A stretch of DNA of 64,000 nucleotides from Silene latifolia (GCF_048544455.1 NC_133537.1:71953634-72017633); one strand, 5' to 3'; numbered from the stretch's first letter, positions 33,619 through 45,716 are shown. Made by a program: numbers and translations. Notes: generated by a model from the letters alone, not told the origin.

Positions 33619-34304
33619 CCGTAGCCACAGGGCCAATTGAGCGAAAGGTTAACTTCCAAATAGTGGACATCGAAGCTTCCTTCAACATACTTCTGGGAAG
33701 ACCTTGGATTCACGCTTCCAAAGCGGTAACATCCACCCTTCACCAAAAGATCAAAATCCCACTAAATGGCAAAGTGGTGACGATCACTTCGTCGCCCATC
33801 AAGGCTATAATTGAAAAGAAGTCAAATAATCAAGTCCTTGCAGATCCAGTACATGAACTTGGGGGCTTTTAAAGCATAAGTGTCATAGAAAGCGAATTGG
33901 CACCCCTATACTACGATCCCTACTCCAACTTGGTGGTCAACCACATACTCAAATCCCAGGGATACTTCCCTGGAATGCCTTTGAACCATGTCCGAAGAAA
34001 CACCTTCGTACCCTACAAGGAAGGCAACTCAAAAAGGATACCACTTGGCCTAGGATACAAACCCACTAAAGAGGAAGTTCTCGAGATGCTTGCTCAAGTT
34101 CAAAACCGTAAGTACGTAGGAGTCCAAATGCGACCCTATCTCCCCACCCTAAATGGATACTTTGTTAAGGAAGAAAGCCAAGAACTCTTTCACAGATTTC
34201 CTGAACCTTGGCATTATCTCGAAAGGAAGCTTTCCGGAATCGAGATCTTTCACGATTGCTACTTCATTCCTCCAGAAACGGTTCTTACCGTCAAAGCACG
34301 TTAA
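33619..34304 (+). pseudogene. C-terminal protease and G-patch-like linker of element E
   Basis: Frame 0, shifted from the preceding frame 1 near 33610, with TAA at 33870-33872. It carries FNILLGRPWIHASKAVTSTLH, the C-terminal protease strand seen also in element D. A linker with RIPLGLGYKPTKEE follows, in the position of the G-patch-like motif of Tat polyproteins. Confidence 0.78.
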
Positions 34305-34341
34305 GCACCTTGCTTAGACGAACAACCTGTTAGTCTACTAT

Positions 34342-34973
34342 TTGGGGAAGATCGATTTGTCCGCGCAGGATGAGATCATTACCATGATACTTCAAGACAA
34401 CCACTTCAACCCTACCGCGTTAATCACAGAAACAAACGCGAATCATCAGAAAGGATGGAGAAAATCAATCAACTGGACAAACAATCAAGGGAGACTCTTC
34501 AAGCTCACCACTGGAGAAGGAGAGATGTTAAAAGGAGATCCAGAAGACGATGAATTCGAGTTAGAGTCAGAGTCGGAGTCAGAGTCGGAGACTAGAGAAG
34601 TCACTAAGGAGTCTCCTCCTGTCGTCACCCCCATTCCTTTTATTTCTCCTAGCTTATCCTCAAATAGTAACAGTAGTTCGGGAAATGCCCCAACAACTGT
34701 ACCTTTACCGCCGCTGACCACAGATCAGATGGCTTCTTTGTTTCAACTTTTCTAAAACTTTAATATGAATAAATCAGGTTCTGCTTACTCTTTGTGTTAT
34801 CTTGAATGCAATTCTGTTTATGATGATACTAAGGATGACCCAGACCCAGACTCAATTGAGATACCTCCCTACATAGCCAAGGAAATACTACAAGAGGGGT
34901 AAAGGGGACCAGTAATAGAGAATACTGAACCCATCAACGTAGGAACCGAACTAGAACCCCAAGAACTTAGGAT
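34342..34973 (+). pseudogene. Protease-RT linker of element E
   Basis: Frame 1. Acidic Ser/Glu repeat (FELESESESESETREV), then a Pro/Ser-rich stretch ending at TAA 34755. Past it the same region reads YDDTKDDPDPDSIEIPPYIA before more stops. It shows no enzymatic domain; Tat elements have a variable linker here. Confidence 0.6.
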
Positions 34974-35846
34974 GGGATAACCCTGAACCCCACCGAAAGG
35001 GCCAGTTTCATAGACCTCTTACACGAGTTCAAAGATGTTTTCGCTTGGTCCTACAAAGACATGCCAGGAATCGACAAGGATATCGCCGAACATAGAATCC
35101 CAATTAAGCCAGGTTTCAAGATCGTAAAACAGAAGCTTCGTCGAATGAGAACAGAGTGGGCTCTCAAGATTAAGGAAGAAGTCGATAAGCAATTCAAAGC
35201 CGGGTTCATCAAAGTTTCCGAGTACTCTTACTGGGTAGCCAACATAGTACTCGTACCCAAAAAGGATGGGAGAATCCGTGTTTGTCTTGATTTTAGAGAC
35301 TTAAACAAAGCAAGCCCTAAAGATGACTTTCCTCTACCACATCTCGACATATTGGTGGACAATACCGCAGACCACGCGTTACTATCCTTCATGGATGGGT
35401 ACGCGCACGCGTTACTATCCTTCATGGATGGGCACGCGGGTTACAACCAGATCAAGATCGCCATAGAAGACATGCATAAGACCGCCTTTGTCACTCAATG
35501 GGGAACCTATTGCTATACGGTTATGCCGTTTGGGTTAATCAACGCCGGAGCTACATATCAACGCACCGCAACCACACTCGTACATGACATGATGCACAAA
35601 TAAGTTGAGGTGTACATAGAAGACATGATTGTCAAGTCCAAGGATAGAGAGGGGCATATTGCGAACCTTCGCAAATTCTTCTTAAGGCTACGAAAGTACA
35701 ACATGAGGCTCAACCCTCAGAAGTGCACATTCGGAGTAACATCTGGCAAACTCCTGGGATTCGTCGTTAGCCAACGAGGTATAGAAATAGACCCTTCCAA
35801 AATCAAAGCTCTGATAGAAATGCCGCAACCTCAAACGGAGAAATAA
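34974..35846 (+). pseudogene. Reverse transcriptase of element E, with internal duplication and altered active site
   Basis: Frame 0. The pre-RT motif FKDVFAWSYKDMPGID starts near 35030. Fingers and palm follow: LRRMRTEWALKIKEEVDKQF, VPKKDGRIRVCLDFRDLN and DDFPLPH. Motif A (LLSFMDG) is present twice through a 33-bp tandem duplication at 35373-35438. CYTVMPFGLINAGATYQR is intact. The active-site box reads YIED (35613-35624) instead of YVDD, and TAA (35601-35603) lies just before it. TAA at 35844-35846 cuts the thumb. The enzyme cannot be functional. Confidence 0.88.
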
Positions 35847-36515
35847 GTCAGAGGATTCCTGGGAAAAGTGCAATATATAAGTCGATTCATATCGAAACTC
35901 ACCATGATTTGTGAACCTATCTTCAAAAAGCTCAAGAAAACAGATCACACCATGTGGGATGATGACTGTCAAAAGGCGTTCGACCGAATCAAGGAGATAT
36001 TAGCTAAACCACCCGTGCTCATGCCACCTCAACGAGATCAACCTCTTGGTTTATATCTCACAGTGACCGAAACAGCCATGGGCGCCATGCTAGCTCAAAC
36101 CGTAAGAAAGGACGAAAGGGCTATCTACTACCTTAGTAGGAAGTTCTTGGAGTACGAGTGCAAATACTCACAACTCGAAAAAACATGCCTCGCTCTTGTG
36201 TGGGCAACAAAGAAGCTACGCCATTACATGCTTAGCTACTCCGTCAAAATATAATCCAAAATGGATCCGGTCAAATACCTCTTCGAGAAACCCGTCCTCA
36301 ACGGACGATTAGCAAGATGGACATTGATGCTCTCAGAGTTCAATCTCAAATACGTTCCCTTGGAAGTTATAAAAGGGCGCGCCGTTGCCGAATTCTTTGC
36401 AGAAAACCCCATCCATGATGCAAAAACAATAGATACTTGGTCATTTCCAGACGAGGATATACTCCAAACCGATGTGGACTCCTGGGACCTCTACTTTGAT
36501 GGAGCACAAACTTAA
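35847..36515 (+). pseudogene. RT thumb and first RNase H of element E
   Basis: Same frame as RT, with TAA at 36252-36254 and 36513-36515. GLYLTVTETAMGAML, ERAIYYLSRKFLEYECKYSQ and KTCLALVWATKKLRHYML are typical of the Ty3-type RNase H. The connection follows (NGRLARWTLMLSEFNLKYVP). It ends at the start of the second RNase H (WDLYFDGAQT), where the frame breaks. Confidence 0.83.
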
Positions 36516-37809
36516 GAGGATTTGGAATAGGAGTGTTGCTCATTTCTCCTGAAGGTGAGCATACACCAATCTTTGTCAAACTCGACTTCGAGGTGACGAA
36601 CAATCTTTGCAGAATCACGAAGCTTGTCTCATTGGACTACGGGCGATAAGCTTAGGCATTAAAAACCTCCGAGTGCATGGGGATTCGTCCCTGATCATCA
36701 ATCAAGTTACGGGATCTTGGAAAATACGAAGCGAAAGCTTAGCACCTTATCAAGCCAGAATAGACCAAGTCGCCCAATTCTTTGATCACGTGACCTATCT
36801 ACACCTACCTCGGGAAGAAAATCAATTTGCGGATGCTCTTGCAAAACTCGCATCTTTGATTAATATGCCAGATAACATGGTGGAAATGCCTTTGTGTATC
36901 GAACGACGATCAGAGCCAGCTTATGTCCACCAAATCACCGATAAAGAGGAAATCACAGAGGAGCCTTGGTTCCAAGCAATCCTAAATTTCAAACTCAACG
37001 GTACCTATCCACCGGATATGGACACTATACGCCTACTAGCTTCCCAATACGTTCTCATGCAAAGAGAGTTATACAAAAAAACACCTCTTGGTGTAGTCCT
37101 ATGTTGCCTTGATCATTCACAGACACGGAAAGTGACGGAAGAAGTTCATGATGGAGAATGCGGTCCTCACATGAGTGGGCCCATGATGGCGAAGAAAATC
37201 ACACGTTTGGGGTATTATTGGACCACAATGGAATCCGATTGCATCAAATACGTAAGACATTGCCACAACTGCCAAATCTTCGGGAATGTACAGCATGTCC
37301 CTCTCTCATTGCTCTATACGATGACATCTCCTTGGCCATTTTCTGCCTGGGGAATTGATATAATCGGGAAGATAACTCCGGCCGGAACAGGAGGTCACTG
37401 TTTCATATTGGTGGCAATCGACTATTTCACCAAATGGGTAGAAGCAGCTTCCTACACTAGTCTCACAGCTAAAAACGTGGCAAAGTTCATACAAAACAAT
37501 ATCATTTGTCGATACGGTAATCCACATGAGATCATTAGTGATAATGGATCACATTTCCAAGCTGAGACTGAGCAATTGCTAGCCAAGTACAAAATTAGGC
37601 ATCACCACTCTTCGCCATATAGACCACAGACTAATGGCGCGGTAGAGGCGGCAAACAAGAACGTTGTCACAATTCTCAAGAAAATGATTGACAACTATCG
37701 AGATTGGCCAAGCAAAATACCCTTTGCTTTGTGGGGATATCGCACATCAGTTAGGACCCCCACTGGGGCCACCCCTTTCTATTTGACCTACGGCATGGAA
37801 GCTGTATAG
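36516..37809 (+). pseudogene. Second RNase H and integrase of element E
   Basis: Two frameshifts at about 36515 and 36600 disrupt the RNase H region where the catalytic Glu should be. Later parts are intact in frame 1: VHGDSSLIINQV and NQFADALAKLASL. Integrase has its zinc domain (HDGECGPHMSG ... CHNC) and a full catalytic triad in WGIDIIGKI, ISDNGSHF and TNGAVEAANK. TAG at 37807-37809 ends it early. This integrase core is the best-preserved domain in the window. Confidence 0.85.
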
Positions 37810-38198
37810 CCAGTCGAGTTAGAAATATCATCATTGCGTATCTTACTCGAAAGTCAAATCCCGGAAGCCGATTGGAAGAGGGATAGATACGAAGAACTCA
37901 TCCTCTTAGATGAACGTAGGCTACGCGCATTACATAATGTCCAAACATATCAAGCACGTATCAAACGAGCCTTCAACAAAAGGGTCAAGCCAAGGAACAT
38001 CAAGGAAGGGGTTTGGTACTCAAGTCGGTTAGAGCTCTTTTACCTGTCGATCCACGGGGAAAATTCAAACCTAATTGGGCTGGGCCATTTCTAGTCAAGT
38101 CCATACTTCCAGGGGGTGCGGTTAGAATCACAGACCTAGATGGTAATGAATTTGCCAACCCTACAAACCTTGACCAACTAAAGCGGTATTATGCTTAG
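37810..38198 (+). pseudogene. Integrase C-terminus of element E
   Basis: Continues in frame 1 to about 38010 (RIKRAFNKRVKPRNIKEG). It then shifts to frame 0, where GPFLVKSILPGGAVRITDLD and NLDQLKRYYA complete the GPY/F-like module. It parallels the end of element D's integrase. Confidence 0.8.
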
Positions 38199-38729
38199 AA
38201 TAGGAATAAAACGCGCCTCGTGTAACCTCACGTGCCGCTCTTGTGGCACTAAATAAACGGCCCCTGGCCAAGCTGAAATAAGCTAATGTCACTCTGCTCT
38301 TGCATTTTGACAATTTGTCATCCTCAATATCGTCAAATAAACTAAATTGCACCTTAAGAGTAAGTAAAAGCTCATGCTTAGATTCTAAAGTTCATTACAA
38401 ACTCTTGCTTAGAACAATTATTCTTTTACATTTACTCGAACTACGCGCGAGGGTTTGATTTCATTTTTAAATGAATACGTAGGCAATCCTTCACATGATA
38501 CAACCCATTAATTTCAAAATATAAATAGAAGGACATCTGCAATTGCATTTGGAATTCGACAAGAATAATAAATAGAAAATCACAACGGTTTCATAACCAA
38601 TTAACCTCTTTTATTTCATTCATCTCTAATAATAATAATAATACGTTACATAATAATAATAATGCTAAAACAAAAATAAAAATAAAAATAAAAATAGGCT
38701 AGGATTCTAAAACCCCACCTTCTTATTAC
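38199..38729 (+). other. Non-coding stretch after integrase of element E
   Basis: Contains the ACTACG...TACGTAGGCAA module (38438-38486) shared with element D, a short AAT run (about 38625-38643), and AAAAT repeats before the large microsatellite. Confidence 0.6.
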
Positions 38730-39062
<333 letters not shown>

Positions 39063-39070
39063 GACTTGGG

Positions 39071-40663
39071 CTATTCCTCCATCTTCCCTTTGCCCTTGTC
39101 TTTTTTGTCATACTTCTTGTCACGACCTCGAGCCGGACGCTCCTGCGCCACTTCGGACCTAATCATCAACGGTCTTTCTCGAGGCCTAGCCTTCCCATTC
39201 TTGTCAATCACTTTGTCCACGACAGGAGAGGTCTTCGGTTTCTTCGAAGGATGAACAACTCGAAACCCGGCTTCCTCCTCTCCCTCAATCAGATGCTTCT
39301 CTTTCTCCTTTTTCACTTCGCGCACCCTGTAGTCAACGGGCTCGCGCTTTCTCAATCTCTCACGCTCCTCTGGAGTAGTAGCTTTCCTCCACCGCAAATA
39401 GGAGTCCGACACCCATAAGGCACTAACGGAAGAGTTCAAGAACCACACGTTTCTTTGAGCCCATTTAATGGCCCACTCCCTTCGGCTCTCAGTAGTAAGC
39501 GCCACGGCAGTCTGCGGGACAGTGTCAAGCTTCGGGATCATCTGCTTCAGTCCAACCTGTCTCATCAGCCTCTTCGGGAAGATGCATACCATGAATTCCA
39601 AGCCAGGAATGCGCACAGATCGGGTAAGATCCAAGGAAGATACTCCAATGACAGATTTGAGATGCCACCACGGTACAACCCATCTAATCAAGGGGCATCG
39701 TCACTCTTCAGTTTGTTTTCCCAGTAATTGCAAACCCGAGTGAAGTCCACCATGTAAAGCCTGGTCCTCATTGCAATCGAGCGAGCATGATAAGAAGGAA
39801 CATGAACTGGGGGCTCGATCAATCGAAGGCGCTCCATAAGCCAGACCTACCAAAAGCGGGTATTAGACAAAAAAAAAACAAAAAGAAAAACAAAAAAAAA
39901 AAAAAAAAAAAAAAACAAAAAAAAAAACGAAAAAAAAAAGAGAAAAAAAAAAAGAAGAAAAGAAAGAGAGAAAAAGAAAAGTGTTCTTTTACTGCAGAAT
40001 AACGGGACTTCCCAAATAAGGTAGGTCGCGATTGGCTTTCCTGTTATCCAAGCCCAATAAGATCTCTCCTAAGCATAAACAAGCTGGGCTCCTGCGCAGT
40101 TCCATTTGTTCAACTAGGCCCAAGAGACGGGGATCACCTCTCAAATCTTCATCAACATGCCCTTGAAGGACATATACATGCAACAAGCAAAACCCAAAAG
40201 CCCTTCGCCTGGCAACATAAGAGACGGTGGGGTCGGCCTTATTAATGAATCGGGCAATAAAGTCCAACATTCGCACTCCTTTCGAGGTCACTAGACGGTC
40301 CACCTTAATTCTTGTCAATCCAAGCAAGTCTCTAAATTTTTTCTTATACCCTTGTGAAGTAGAAGGAAAAGCAGGCAAGTATTCTGGGTCCCACCCACCG
40401 ATCGCGGCAATTTCTTCAGGAAACGGGCAAATGTCACCTCCGGGGAAAGCAAAAACGTGATAATTCGGGTCCCAATAATCAAGACAAGCATCTGGGAATG
40501 GTTTGACCACCTTGATAAGCTTCAAGCTCAACAATGATCCAAGATTATAAGCACCCATGTCGTGTTTCTCCATGTTGGAAAACTCGTTGGTCCACTCTTT
40601 TAGACGAATCTCTAAAGTATTCATGATGAATGTTTCTTTTGAGAACTTTATGTAATAAGACAA
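39071..40663 (-). pseudogene. Antisense gene of element E, DUF7745-like, two exons
   Basis: Opposite strand to gag-pol. Exon 1 (about 40663 or ATG 40624, to 39989 if unspliced) contains NMEKHDMGAYNLGSLLSLKL, LDYWDPNYHVFAFPGGDICP, FPEEIAAIGGW and GLTRIKVDRLVTSKGVRMLD. These fit the family annotated DUF7745 in plants. Exon 2 begins at an acceptor GGTAG/GTCTGG (39846), preceded by a long pyrimidine tract, and reads LMERLRLIEPPVHVPSYHAR and VVPWWHLKSVIG. It ends in a Lys/Arg/Glu-rich tail. A frameshift near 39695 splits exon 2, and the donor of exon 1 is not clear. Function is unknown. Confidence 0.6.
39870..39985 (-). other. Polypyrimidine tract in the probable intron of the DUF7745-like gene
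   Basis: On the + strand this is an A-rich run with scattered C and G; on the gene strand it is T-rich, just upstream of the exon 2 acceptor. Read as + coding it would give only Lys runs. Confidence 0.6.
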
Positions 40664-41556
40664 GGAAGAGACGGAAGAATTGTGTGAATAAAACCTCTAT
40701 CGACGTCTCTATTTATACTTAAATCTGTTTCCTAAAATCCGCCAGGACGGATACACCTGGGAACAGACGCAGCACCTGCTGCATCTCTTCAAAGGGACGC
40801 GGCTCCTGCTGCGCCTCTTCCTCAGCATTGTTTCTGTGAATTTCCGCGTTGGATCTTTCCTAAATTCCTTAACGAATAATTTCCTATTCATACGGGTTAT
40901 TATTTTGGTAAATACGTCAAAATTACCATAGTTCGTGTTTCCTAATTTCGCGGATGCGCTTTTAGAGGCAATATCAGCATTTTCGTCATTTTAGCACACT
41001 TATATATTTCTTTCTATTTTCTTCTTTTTTAGGAAATCATTTCTCCAAATTAATGTGATTTATTTCAAACTTATATATTTCTTTTATTTATTTCTTTTTC
41101 GGGAATTATTTTGCTCCCGTCCCACGTTACATTTCTAACTTATAGATTTCTATTTTTTTTCATTTTTTTGGGGGTAACCCTCCCTACCGTCCGGTCATTT
41201 CCGGCAAATTTTTTGCATTTTGGCTTTTTTGCATTTTTTTTGCACTTGTGAGTCATTTGTTTTGCGCTAATTTAGGTCATACATCGTCAAATGTATGTTT
41301 TACGTGAACTTCTATGTAAGTTTCGGCAGCATGACGGCATAAACCGTCATCTACCAAACCTGTTCAAAGCTAACCTGCAGGTACAAGCAACACAACCCAG
41401 CAGCAAAGGCACTCAGGCCATCATATACAACCAAAAAAGGAATATGTACAACAAACTGGGGGCTCGAGCCCCAAGCAAAATCCAAATGTCCAAAATGTAG
41501 GTCCTAAAATGTACAAATGTGCAAGATACAGCCAACAGCAAACAACAAAACAAAAA
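40664..41556. other. Non-coding stretch between the two antisense genes of element E
   Basis: No credible ORF. It contains one GCAGC/GCTGC module (40757-40821), which lies just upstream of the 5' end of the DUF7745-like gene in that gene's orientation. T-rich sequence occupies 41040-41260. Confidence 0.55.
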
Positions 41557-43970
41557 CTATTGCCGGTCGCCACCTAACTCCGCAACTCTCGCCTCGAGAA
41601 CAGCAACCTCGGCGTCGCGAACCTCGAGCTCCCTCAGCAAATGAGTTGTCTCCTCCTGAGACTGGGCAAACTCTCGCTCCTGCTCACGCTCCCTCTGCAA
41701 CAACAAAATTGGCTCATGTCATTCATTTCAAACAATCATAAGAAAATAAGAAAATTCAAAAATGAAGAAAGGTTCATACCTAACGACCTCGACCGCCGAC
41801 AAGTGCCTCGACGGCAGTAGCTCGCAGCCGGTTGGCTACCCTCCATAACGCCACAAACCGGAACGGCGTAACCTGTATTTTCAAAAAAAGAAGTTCTTAA
41901 TAATTGGATAAGTTCAATCAAACGTGTTCTTACACAAAAAATCATACAAATTAGAGGCTCACCCTCCGAATCAGATGTTGTCACTCATCCAAGCCAGCAT
42001 CCTTCACAGCCACGTCAAAGTTACGCAGCTTGGAGATCGTCGTCCTCCCGTTCGCGTCAGTGTACTCGAGGGTCTCGGGGTACTCTGGGGGCTCGATGTC
42101 CGCCGCCTCGACCTCCTGCAAAGTCAAATGATTCTCTCTAATCGGTGATATTTCATCGTATTCTCAGATTCGAAAATAAAGAAGGATAAAGCACTTACCA
42201 CAACCAGCCAGTACGCCAACCTCCCGTAGAGGAACGTCGAGTAGTCCTCACCAGGAAGCAGGAGGGCGTCACCACCAACGCCAGCCAAGTCAGCCTCCCT
42301 CTCAGCCTCAGAAGGCTCCCTGAACATCATCCTAGGAGGATCGATGGGAACCGTCAAGACATCCCGAGAGCACTGACGAGCCAAGCGCTCGCCCAAGTAC
42401 CACACAGGACCCATCAACATCCTCAACAGCAGCCGACTCGAGCTCCTAGGTCGAAGGACCTCAGCCACAAAAGGAGGAGTGCCAGCATACTCCGCCCAAG
42501 GCCTGGGCACCCACTGGGAAAAGACAAGCAATAAATCATTCTTATGATCGGTAAAAAGTAATAAAGAAGCAAAACGAATATAAGTGAGATGCTCACGCTG
42601 TCCAGCTGAAGAGCGTTCACGTCCCGCCGGTAGACACCGTGAGAGGAGTGCTTGCTCCTTGTGCGACAGATCACCCAATCCCTCACAATGGGATAGGCCT
42701 TCTCCAGCGACTCCGTCCTCTTAGGCGAGAGGCTCGGAAAGTAGGAGTACACCCACGCCTGCGAAGCAAGATAGTCAATAACGATCTTTCGTAATTCGAT
42801 AAGGAAAGGAAGTGATTATTAGTCCAAATGAAGGAACATAACTCCAACAGTAGCCCAGGGCCGACAGCACCAGGAGAAGTCCCCTTCTCCATCAACTCCG
42901 GATGAACCATGGCCCTCATAAAGTGGATGAGGACCGCAAAACCAGCAGTGACCCAGTCCCAACGCCCTAGGGAGCTCAGGTCATAAAGAAAGGGAAGAAG
43001 CTTCATCGACAGCCTCTCTCCCTTGTCTCCGAGGTAGATCGAAGACAGAAACCACCAAAGCCACAAGCGGGCCCTCTGCTCAGCTGTACAAGGAGGAGGA
43101 GCCATCTCTCTACCGTCGATCACCACCAGCGTCGGGGTCTTCCCAGCAAAGTAGTCTCGGACATAAGAACTAGGCACCAAACCAGGCACTGCAGCAGCCT
43201 TCGGCGCCAAGTTCCATCCGATCAACCTCCTAGCCTCGGCCGAGTCCACCCTCATGGCAGTCTCCGGCCACTCCACCACCTCAGTCCCACACGGCAGCCC
43301 AGAGATCATGCCGTAGTCCTCCAACCTGACTCCCACCTCACCAAAAGGCATGTGAAAAGTGGACGTCGTATCCCAAAATCGGTCCAAGAAAGCGTGGACC
43401 AGGCTAAGGTTAGCCCGCAGCTTCCTCTTCGCGATATCCCTCCAAGCCTGCACCAGGGTGTCGAATGCTCCCCGCTCGACCATGGCCCGCTCCTCCGCCG
43501 ACAGCCTCTCGTAGCACTCCATAGCCGTCGTGTAGCCCGAGAACGATCTGATGTTCCCGGCCTCCTATTGTGATTTGAAACAAAACTATCTTTAGTTTGA
43601 ATGAAATTGGAAAAGAAATTGGAGCGAATGAAACGAAAGAAGATGAGTGATGAGTGATGAGTGATGAATTCAAGATTACCAAGCTCTTCACCGTCCTATA
43701 GGACAGGTGACCCTCCGCAGCCCAAAGCAAGTGCCTGTTGTCCCAGGTCTCAGCCCAGGTAGGTGCTCCCCTCAGCTGGCGACCTCCTCACCCCACGTTG
43801 GCCCGTCTCGGGGCCTCCTCCTCCTCAGCAACCTCCTCCTCGAGGATCTCGTCCTCAGCAACCTCCCCGGCTGCCTTAGCCGCAGCAAAAGCCTCCTCGA
43901 GAGCACGAGAAGCATCAACAGCAGTGTCTATCTCCATGGGAGCTCTCCCAGAAGTAGAAGCCTCGTCACC
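41557..43970 (-). pseudogene. Antisense plant mobile domain (PMD) gene of element E, seven exons, three stops
   Basis: Exons on the minus strand by splice signals and phase: 43969-43680, 43564-42842, 42758-42597, 42513-42199, 42115-41963, 41872-41780, 41694-41557. The six introns between them are phase 0. Clear donors are GTAATC, GTGAGC, GTAAGT, GTGAGC and GTATGA. Acceptors include TTTTCCCAG and TTTGCAG. Exon 2 carries the PMD core: FWDTTSTFHMPFGEVGVRLE, DYGMISGLPCGTEVVEW, LWLWWFLSSIYLGDKGERLS. The last exon is a coiled coil (LRELEVRDAEVAVLEARVAE) ending in TAG. Candidate start ATG 43937. Breaks: TGA 43790, TGA 41983, TAG 41782, and a damaged donor at 42841 (TTATGT). PMD proteins are plant transposon-linked and some host copies act in silencing; the role here is unknown. 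Confidence 0.72.
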
Positions 43971-45699
43971 TACAAAATTAGGGCATATTTAGGCCGCGTC
44001 AAGTGACGACAAGCCTTGATCAGGGGATTTCCGAGTTTTTAGGAGCCCGAAGTCGCTCTTTTCTCGCCATCTTTGGCCGTATTCCCACAAACCCGATAAC
44101 TCATGTGGTAATTTAGGTCAAGTCAAGCCTAAGTTGAAGCTTAGTCATGGGTTCGAGTCGAAATTTCGACAGCATTTCGTTATAACGGCGATTATGCCCT
44201 AGAAATGTGTCCTGAAAAAGCCATCACAAACCGAAATTCCGAGATGATAGGAAGTTTACCCATCATTCAAGGATTCCAAATGTCAAGTTTCATCGCAAAT
44301 GGGCAATCCTAAGGCCATTTTCGAAGCAATTTACGGTTTAGCTGTGAAACCGTCTCAATTTCACTCAAATGCCCAAAACTCAATGAAAATTCGAAACCAA
44401 TACATGGTTATGATCCTTATACTACCAATTAGCCATTTACATGGTCAATTTTACAAGGCAAGATCATTTGGGGAAAAAGCCCCAAATTTTCGACATTTTA
44501 GGGTTGAAAACCCTAAATTTTGTCGATCCAATTCGTCCGTTATAGAAGATTAATGCAAGAATGATATACTACCTCGATTAGTCATCACGAATGCAAGCTT
44601 TTAGATTAAATTTTGGCGGAAATGGTTGAAGTTTGAGAGAGAAATTGATGAATTTGTGTTTCGAAACAAATGAAATAAACCCTCTATTTCATCGCGTTTT
44701 TACGCAGAAAAGACACCTCCAGGAACAGATGCAGCAGGTGCTGCGCCTCTTCCAAGAGACGCTGCTCTTGCTGCGCCTCTTCCTTAGCTTCCCTTCATAC
44801 GAATTTTCAAAAATTCGTTATGAGTTCGTTATTTGTGGGCCCATCTTTGGTGCGCCTCTTCCCCGATGCCATTTCATCTTTTTTGGTCTGTTTGACGATA
44901 ATTCTTCGTTCAGACCCATATTTCTAAGACAACGGCACGCTATCATACATTATTTATTATTTCCAAGACCTTGCTTGACGCAACGAGCAGGTATTCTTTG
45001 ACAGGTGTTTCGACACGCCTTCATTATATTCCCCCAGCGAGAGTAAGCGGATAGACAATCCCTCTCGAGACATGGAGATAAATTCCTGATAAGGTTTTCC
45101 TCAACGAGAGTTCACGACATACAATCGTCCTTCTCGAGTTCTTCTGAAGTTTTTTTGAAGACGACCCAAGCAGATTTCTCCCAGCAGTTCCCGCCTGTGT
45201 CCAGCTACCCACAATATTTCCTGTTTCCCCACGGAGTGCGATAAAGGTGTCGTTCTCCAGAGGTTCCCAGACCGGCAGGGTTCTTACACTCAAGCCTTAG
45301 ATACCCCTCAGTTTGAAATTATATTTTGGGCCTCCTTCCCATTGATGCTTTACTTTAGGGTCCCACACCCTAGCACAGTTCTTATTTATCTTTTAGGTCT
45401 TATCCTTTAGCTCCTACGCTTATCCTTTAGCTCCTACGCTTACCCTTAGCTCCTATGCACCTCCGGGAACGTCTCTCAAGAAGTTTCAGGTATGGTCTCT
45501 TCTTATGGCTGGCGAGCCTCCTTACGTAGTCTAATGGACTTTAAACGACCCTCCCCGATAGTCGACAGACTCTAAAATGTTCCCGACGACAGGTCCTTGG
45601 TTCAGACCCCTTGAGCCGCCTCGCGTCGCCATAGTCGTCAGGTTGTAATCTTCGATTAACCTGATGGCTATACTTTGACTTTCGCCTTGTCCAAGCCTC
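43971..45699. other. Non-coding 3' part of element E before the polypurine tract
   Basis: No convincing ORF on either strand. A GCAGC/GCTGC module lies at 44721-44783, upstream of the PMD gene in that gene's orientation. Short tandem units of TCCTTTAGCTCCTACGCT lie at about 45408-45455. It may include the PMD gene's promoter and any further 5' exon, since an acceptor-like TTTTGTAG precedes 43969. Confidence 0.55.
44721..44783. repeat. GCAGC/GCTGC module between the PMD gene and the 3' LTR
   Basis: Two units of the GGAACAGA(C/T)GCAGC...GCTGCGCCTCTTCC type in tandem. The same unit flanks the other antisense gene (40757-40821). Confidence 0.8.
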
Positions 45700-45716
45700 G
45701 GTAAAAGTGGGGGCTC
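45700..45716 (+). promoter_or_regulatory. Polypurine tract of element E
   Basis: GTAAAAGTGGGGGCTC directly precedes the 3' LTR. Confidence 0.8.

Noticed and set aside
39870..40002. Lys-rich plus-strand ORF
   Set aside because: It is an A-rich tract complementary to the intron pyrimidine tract of the antisense gene.
43707..44006. Plus-strand ORFs over the PMD region (43352-44006)
   Set aside because: These are shadows of the GC-rich minus-strand exons; the minus strand has the domain, splice sites and phase.
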